From Armillaria gallica (taxonomy: Eukaryota; Basidiomycota; Agaricomycetes; Agaricales; Physalacriaceae): a stretch of 64,000 nt of DNA. Below the pieces are notes generated by a model. The model did no database searches. It saw only the letters and a program-made list of their open reading frames with translations, and was not told the DNA's origin. Position 1 is the stretch's first letter, and every line of letters starts with the position of its first letter. The stretch spans positions 3,162,001-3,226,000 of the forward strand of contig JBANDB010000004.1 of assembly GCA_037576215.1 (NCBI GenBank), written 5' to 3'. Shown here in pieces: positions 58,398 to 64,000 of this stretch. A program made the translations under genes and the position numbers.

Positions 58398-61300
58398 TTA
58401 GATGGTGGATTTGTGGATGGTGACTTTGGCTAATGGTCCTGGTTTGTCTGGATAGCGACGGTGGAAATCCTCAATGAAATCGTCCATGGAGAACTCGGTG
58501 GCTGGTAACCAAGCAAATTCCTCATCGGTGCCTTCGTAGCCTAACCATTGAATCCTGTAGAGAAGAGGGCACTGGAACCGTTAGTCTAGTTTGGAGTCTA
58601 GGATCTGAGCTATTTCATACTGCTCTTCACCGTCAACTTCTACCAGAGGTGGCGGAGGTTGAGTGCGATTAGGGATGGTGTTTTCTTCTACAGGTTCAAG
58701 TTGCGATACGTGGAAGACAGGGTGAATGGCATGGTGATGGGCCTAAGACTTCTGTGGCAATGGCAACACCAACTCAGAATGAGATTGGATAATTAATGTA
58801 GTGGCATGGCAATCAAGGCGATCATGTGTGCGAGTGGTTCAGGGCACCTCCGTGCAGTAGAACAATTCCTCTATATGCAAGAATACACTGCGACTTTAAG
58901 TCTGTGAAGTAGTACTGCTTGGTAGTCAAGTACTAGATGGGAAGACTATAAGCCGGTAGGGTTTTCTCTAAGTGAGAGGGAACAAAAACAGGTATGACAT
59001 GAATACCACGAATTCATATGAGAAAACATGCTGCGAGACTAGAAAATGTCACTCTACAGTAATCGGGGCAGGGTGAATGATGGAGGGTAGACTAAACGGT
59101 CGGCAATAGTCTATGGATGAGCAAGGTGATGAGAAAACAGTGTGGGGACTGTGAGTGGCAAAATAAATGTGGAACAAGGTGCTGAGGGTGGGCTGGCGAG
59201 AGAAAACATGGAACTACGAAAACTGGTGGCAATACTGGTCCTATACAATGTGATAGTGCTGAGTCGATGTTGAAACTTGTCTGGTACTGAAACAATCCTA
59301 TCCTATGTCAAACTAACCTTCAAGTCCACTCGAGGGACTGATACTATATGAAAACTGGCTGAAACTGATCCTAAGTCTGCTCTGAGACTACCCAAGAGGG
59401 CAATGATAATGATGGCAAAAGTGAAACAGTAAAAACTCCAATGGTGTGAAAGTGAAACAATGACGGCCTATAAAAGATAATGTGGGTGAGGTATAGCATG
59501 GCGATCACATATTGGCACAGTATGAGCGTACACCAATAGTGTTAAGAGCGAAGAGCATGTAGTGAAGGACTCTTCACAGTTAAAAACTGTGGAATAACTC
59601 TGGTGAGCTTCAAGAGTCAACGTGCAATCAAGAATATGCTGGTGTAAACGATATATTGCTGTAGAATGGTGAATAAACATTGTTTACTGGCGATAGACTA
59701 GAGCGTGACGATAATTGATGTAGTCTGGGGTCGACTAGATATGAACTGCCCTTTAACTATGTTTTCTAGATAGTTTTTATACTACAAGTATGAATTTATA
59801 AATAGAGTAAATATGCGAGACTTAGTAAGGCTGTAAGGCCTTGGCCTTGTAAAAAGTCATAGGAAACATATGGTCCTTGGTCTTCTAAAGTAACAGCAAC
59901 TCGTCGACGTTGCCACGTATGGATGCAAACCGTATGGTTTTGCTGAGCGATGCACGGATCGTTAGGTGCTGTTTAGCTGCGGATTACTGAGCGATAGTCG
60001 TTGTACTGAGGAATACGCATGGGGCAACGTTTTCTTGAAGCCTTGGCGAAGTAACAGCCTTAGTAAACATGGTCTGTAGTTGCCATAGCTGGGAGAATAC
60101 TCACGTCAATCACATCATTTTCATTAAGTGATCAATGAGCGTGTCAACTAGATGCTTCTGAGTGATGCGTCAATTCTATATTGGGATGATTGTTGATTGA
60201 AGGTGCCTTGCTGTGATGAAGTATGGCAATTATGATGCGTGGCAAGATGTGATGGATAACAAAGCGCATGAGGAGTGGTTGCCATAGGATAAAAGTGGTA
60301 TCACTGTGTGTGCAATCTTTGGTTTGCTGAAAGGCCGTTGAAGGGATAGTAGCATTAATTAGCGGGCAAATCCACGAATTCTGAGCGTACAGAGCCTGGA
60401 GGCTCATCAACGGAGGTCCGATGGAAGTTTGAGTGTGAAGGAATGTGAGCCTGGTTGAGCTATGATTTTGAATGGGCCGAGGAATTTCTCTGCAAATTTT
60501 GCAGTGGGGCAAGTAGTCTTGATGTGCTTGGAACTAAGGAAGACCCTGTCACCTACTTTGAATGGAGGAGCCGGATTCCGACACTTGTCCACTTGGATCT
60601 TGTAGTGAAACTGTGCCTGAGTGATTTCATCGTGTAGGAATTGGTGTAGTTCGTCTAGGTTGACTACAAAGTCGCGGGCCCGTGCAGAGGCAATGTCATG
60701 TTCAGGATGGACGGTGATATTAGGATGGTAACCTTTGTTGGCAAAGAATGGAGAGATTCCAGTGGAGGCGTTCGGAGCATTGTTGTATGCAAATTCTGCG
60801 ATGGGTAGTAGTAAGTCCCAGTTGTCCTGTTGATAAGAACAATAGATGCGGATATACTGTTCCAAGGTTTGATTTGCACGTTCCGTTTGTCTGTCGGCCT
60901 CCAGGTGATATCCAGAAGTGAAGTGAAGTTCCATGTCAAGAGCCTTAGCAAGGGCGTGTGTGAATTGGGAGACAAATTCGGAGCCGCGGTCAGAGGTGAT
61001 ATGGTTAGGGATGCCATGTTTGGAGAAAACGTGAATGACAAATAATCGGGCGAGTTCTTCGGAATTAATGGTATTGTGTGTAGGGATAAAGATGGCTTGC
61101 TTGCTTGCACGGTCAATTACTACAAGGATAGCAGTGAATCCATTGGAGTCCGGTAACTGTTCAATGAAATCCATTGAAATGGAATCCCACAGATGTTCCA
61201 GAACTGGCAAGGGTTTCAGCAAACCATAAGAACAATGACTAGGTGTCTTGTTGCGACCACAAACCATACAAGATTTGACATAGTGGCAAACATATTCATG

Positions 61301-64000
61301 CATCTGTGGCCAGGTATAGTTCTGTCAGACTAATTCCAAGGTCTGATTTTGGCCAAAATGACCTGCCAAGATGTGATCGTGATTGTTTTGTAGGACACAG
61401 AGACGGAGATCCTCAGAGTCCAGGACATAGATGTGATTATCAAGACAGAGAATGTCTGATTCATCTATGGACCACTGAGAGGGGGAAGAGGGAGTGGAGG
61501 ATTTGGCCTGCCGGAAACCTTCGGCAGCTGCGGAGTTGGATGGTTGTGCTTGCTTTATGTCTAAATGAAGTTTGTCAATATCCATTATAGCACTAGCATG
61601 GAGGGTAGGGCCTTCGAGGAAAGTAGCATGGAGAGATGTGGAGAATTGTTCTTGAGTGAATACAGGGCAGAAATTGTGAGGATTGACTGCTGCGTATTGA
61701 CTATCCCCCTCTTTTGGATAGACATCCCATCGTCTAGTGAGTGCGTCCAGTTTTCCTCCAAGTTTCCCTGGTTGGAAGTGGATTACTAGGTTGAATTGGG
61801 ATAGGTATTCAGACCACCGGACTTGCTGTCAGGTGAGAATCTTGGTGGTTGAAAAATATTTAAGATTCTTGTGGTCTGTGATGACGTCGATCGGATCTGC
61901 AGAGCCTTCAAGGTAGTGATGCCAATATTTAAAGGCTTCAAAGATAGCTAGAAGCTCTTTATCATGGGTGTCGTAGTTGAGTTTGGCATTGTGCAGGCTC
62001 TGGGATAGGAAAGCGATAGGGTGGATTTCACCGTCGTCAATGTAGATAGAGAAGATAGCAGCAATGGCATAGTTGGAGGCGTCGGTCTCCACAACTAATT
62101 GCCGGTCGGGGACCCAATGAGTGAGGATAGGAGCATGAGTGAAGGCTTGCTTTAGTTCATTGAAAGTGGCCATGCATTTGTCATCAAATTTCCATGGAGT
62201 TCCTTTGCATGTGAGGTGAGTTAAAGGAATAACGATGTCACTGTACTCGTGGATGAAATGGCGGTAGAAATTGACAAAGCCAAGAAAAGATTGGATATCC
62301 TTAACTTTCCACGGAACTGGCCAATCTAAAATGGCCTTGACCTTGTCTTCGGACATGCGGAGGCCCTCCGGTGAGAGAATGTAGCCTAGATATTCTACGG
62401 AGTCCTGGTGAAACTCACATTTGGATCATTTGCAGTAGAGCCCATTTGCTCTTAATCTGTGTAGGACCTCGCATATGTGTTGCCGGTGCTTTGCGGGGTC
62501 ATTGGAGTAGATGAGGATGTCGTCAAGGTATACAACTACGGAAACATCAAGCATGTTAGCAAAAATGTCGTTCACGAAGTGTTGGAATGCCACGGGAGCA
62601 TTGGTGAGCCCAAAAGGCATGACATGCCATTCGAAGGAGCCGTAACGGGTCCGGAAGGCTGTTTCCCATTCATCACCTTCAGCTATGTGTACGAGATGAT
62701 AAGCATGTCAGAGATCAAGTTTAGTATAGATGTGAGCAGAGCGCGTGGAGTTGAGGAGGTCAGAAATGAGTGGAAGGGGATAATGGTCTTTCTTGGATAT
62801 CTTGTTTAAGCCACAGAAATCGACACAGAGACGGAGTTATCCAGTCTTTTTCTTGACAAAAAGCACTGGAGCTTCGTGGGGAGAACGTAAGGGTGTGATG
62901 AATCCACTACAGAGATTATCGTCAATAAACTCATGTAAAGCTTTGAGCTCAGACTCCAAGAGGGAGTAAATTGGCCTAAGTGGAGGAGACATTCCTTCCT
63001 CAATATTGATCTTGAGGTTGTATGGTCTATGCTCAGGGAGTTTTTCAGAGAGCGAGTCACTGAAAACATCAGCAAAGTTGTGATATTCTGCTGGTATGTC
63101 TGTCATATCTGGTGGAGCTGCAGAACTGGCCATTCTGCTGATGCTAGGTGCAGAAGGTTGGAGGGTGTATTGTTGAGCTCCCTCTTCAGCACATGCTTGA
63201 ACAAAAGTGGCTGCGGAGATGATAGATATCTTGGGTGTAGCCGTTGCAGAAAAGGAAGGAATGGTAGGGTAGGAGTAGATGGGTTCATATGGTGGCAGAG
63301 TCCGTCAGGATCTCGGAATTGGCTTAGGAGCTGGGTTGGAATTAGGAATAGGAGTTGGACAAGGAATGTCTGTGCAGTTAGATGCAATTGCATCGGATGC
63401 CGTGGAAGCGCTTGCAGGGAAAGAAACACCTGATAATGGTGAATGGAAAGTGATACTGTGCTTTGCCCAGTCAATCAACGGATTGCAGCAGGAGAGCCAG
63501 TTGTATCCCAGGACAATGTTACAGGATGAATCTAGACGAGTGACATAGAAGTCGATAGAGATGATGTCTCTGGAAGGGAAACAGACTGGAAGGGTAATGG
63601 ATTAAGAAATGTGAGATCCAGCAGAGCCATCAAGGAGCTGAAGTTGAACAGGAGGGATAGGTTTGGTAGGAAGGTTGTGATCCTCAACGTATTCGGAGTC
63701 AATGAAACAATGGCTAGAACCAGAGTCAATCAAGGCGAGAAAACGAAGGATAGTAATGATCGGAGAGTCGTCGGACTCTGTACCAGAGCCGACTTCAGAG
63801 GAGAGTGATACAGTGAGTGAATAATTGGAAAGAGCAGCAGCATTGAGGGTGACAACCTCCGATGTGTGATTACAGTCAATGCAACCCTGATCTCACATGG
63901 AGGATACAGGGCTGCCCTCTAGTTTTCCAGCTCTGTCAGAGCTGGATCCTCAGAGGTAGAAGCGGGTTCTTCAACTTCTGCAGCCTGGCCTTTTGCAGAG
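58398..64000 (-). mobile_element. Ty3/gypsy chromodomain element 2, pol region
   Basis: Read leftward from the right edge. The protease site LIDSGSSHCFIDSEY lies near 63740-63700. Reverse transcriptase, about 63135-62400, has [22 protein letters not shown] and [12 protein letters not shown]. RNase H, about 62356-61830, has VETDASNYAIAAI and HDKELLAIFEAF. Integrase, about 61560-60407, has CMVCGRNK, the DDE core SMDFIEQLPDSNG and HITSDRGSEFVSQF, and a C-terminal GDRVFLSSKHI. The chromodomain, 58745-58398, has VFHVSQLEPVEEN, YRIQWLGYEGTDEEFAWLP and FHRRYPDKPGPLAKV. Gag and the 5' LTR lie beyond the window. Stops (TGA near 61857, 62427 and 62730; TAA near 58580) and an internal insertion make it inactive. 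Confidence 0.88.
58747..60405. mobile_element. About 1.66-kb insertion inside element 2
   Basis: Integrase coding stops after HSFTLKLPSDLR at about 60407, and the expected continuation (AIHPVFHVSQLEP) resumes near 58745. The DNA between has no pol similarity or long frame and is AT-rich. Its ends read TGGGCCTAAG and GGCTCATCA, compatible with TG...CA LTR ends, so a solo LTR is possible. I could not confirm a target-site duplication. Confidence 0.55.

Noticed and set aside
1..64000. CRISPR arrays, operons, bacterial promoters, tRNA or rRNA genes
   Set aside because: No regular spacer array, no rRNA sequence and no convincing tRNA box pattern was seen; the window is eukaryotic nuclear DNA.

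Overview
The window looks like nuclear DNA of a mushroom-forming basidiomycete (Agaricomycetes). Intact genes are split into many short exons by GT-AG introns of about 50-62 bases, some with exons of only 13-20 bases. Families typical of these fungi recur: MYND zinc-finger, F-box, fungal-type kinase and phosphotransferase relics, and Ty3/gypsy elements with a chromodomain. The species cannot be read from the sequence.

Layout. 1-5.0 kb is mostly degenerate, with one broken phosphotransferase-like gene. 5.1-7.3 kb holds an intact FAD-binding oxidoreductase. 8.5-15 kb holds a small GPI-anchored cell-surface gene among three relics: a kinase-like, an Hsp70-like and a MYND gene. 15.5-18.4 kb is an intact 21-exon flavin monooxygenase of Baeyer-Villiger type. 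18.5-21 kb is a MYND-type gene split by a long foldback repeat; parts of this locus recur at 33.5-35.3 kb, partly inverted. 21.4-31 kb is gene-dense: VPS4, a tiny COX7C/Cox8-like gene, an amidohydrolase whose promoter and start region is tandemly duplicated, a broken F-box gene and a fumarate-lyase-superfamily gene. 35.4-40.3 kb has an intact F-box gene and an intact P450. A probable multi-exon gene of unknown family lies on the minus strand near 41-42 kb.

From 42.2 kb to the end the window is mobile-element territory. First come a small terminal-inverted-repeat element and an AT-rich stretch without supported genes. Then Ty3/gypsy element 1 begins (5' LTR, gag, extra ORF, protease-RT-RNase H-integrase, plus strand). 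Its integrase is cut by element 2, a minus-strand chromodomain gypsy element that runs off the right edge. Element 2 carries an antisense ORF between its pol and its 3' LTR, and its own integrase-chromodomain junction is interrupted by about 1.66 kb of other DNA.

Five intact enzyme genes (FAD oxidoreductase, Baeyer-Villiger-type monooxygenase, amidohydrolase, muconate-cycloisomerase-like lyase, P450) lie within 35 kb. They could serve oxidative metabolism of small molecules, but housekeeping genes and pseudogenes are interspersed and no backbone biosynthetic enzyme is visible, so a true cluster is not shown. Exon structures of the intact genes were worked out by hand from splice sites and reading phase; every total is a multiple of three.
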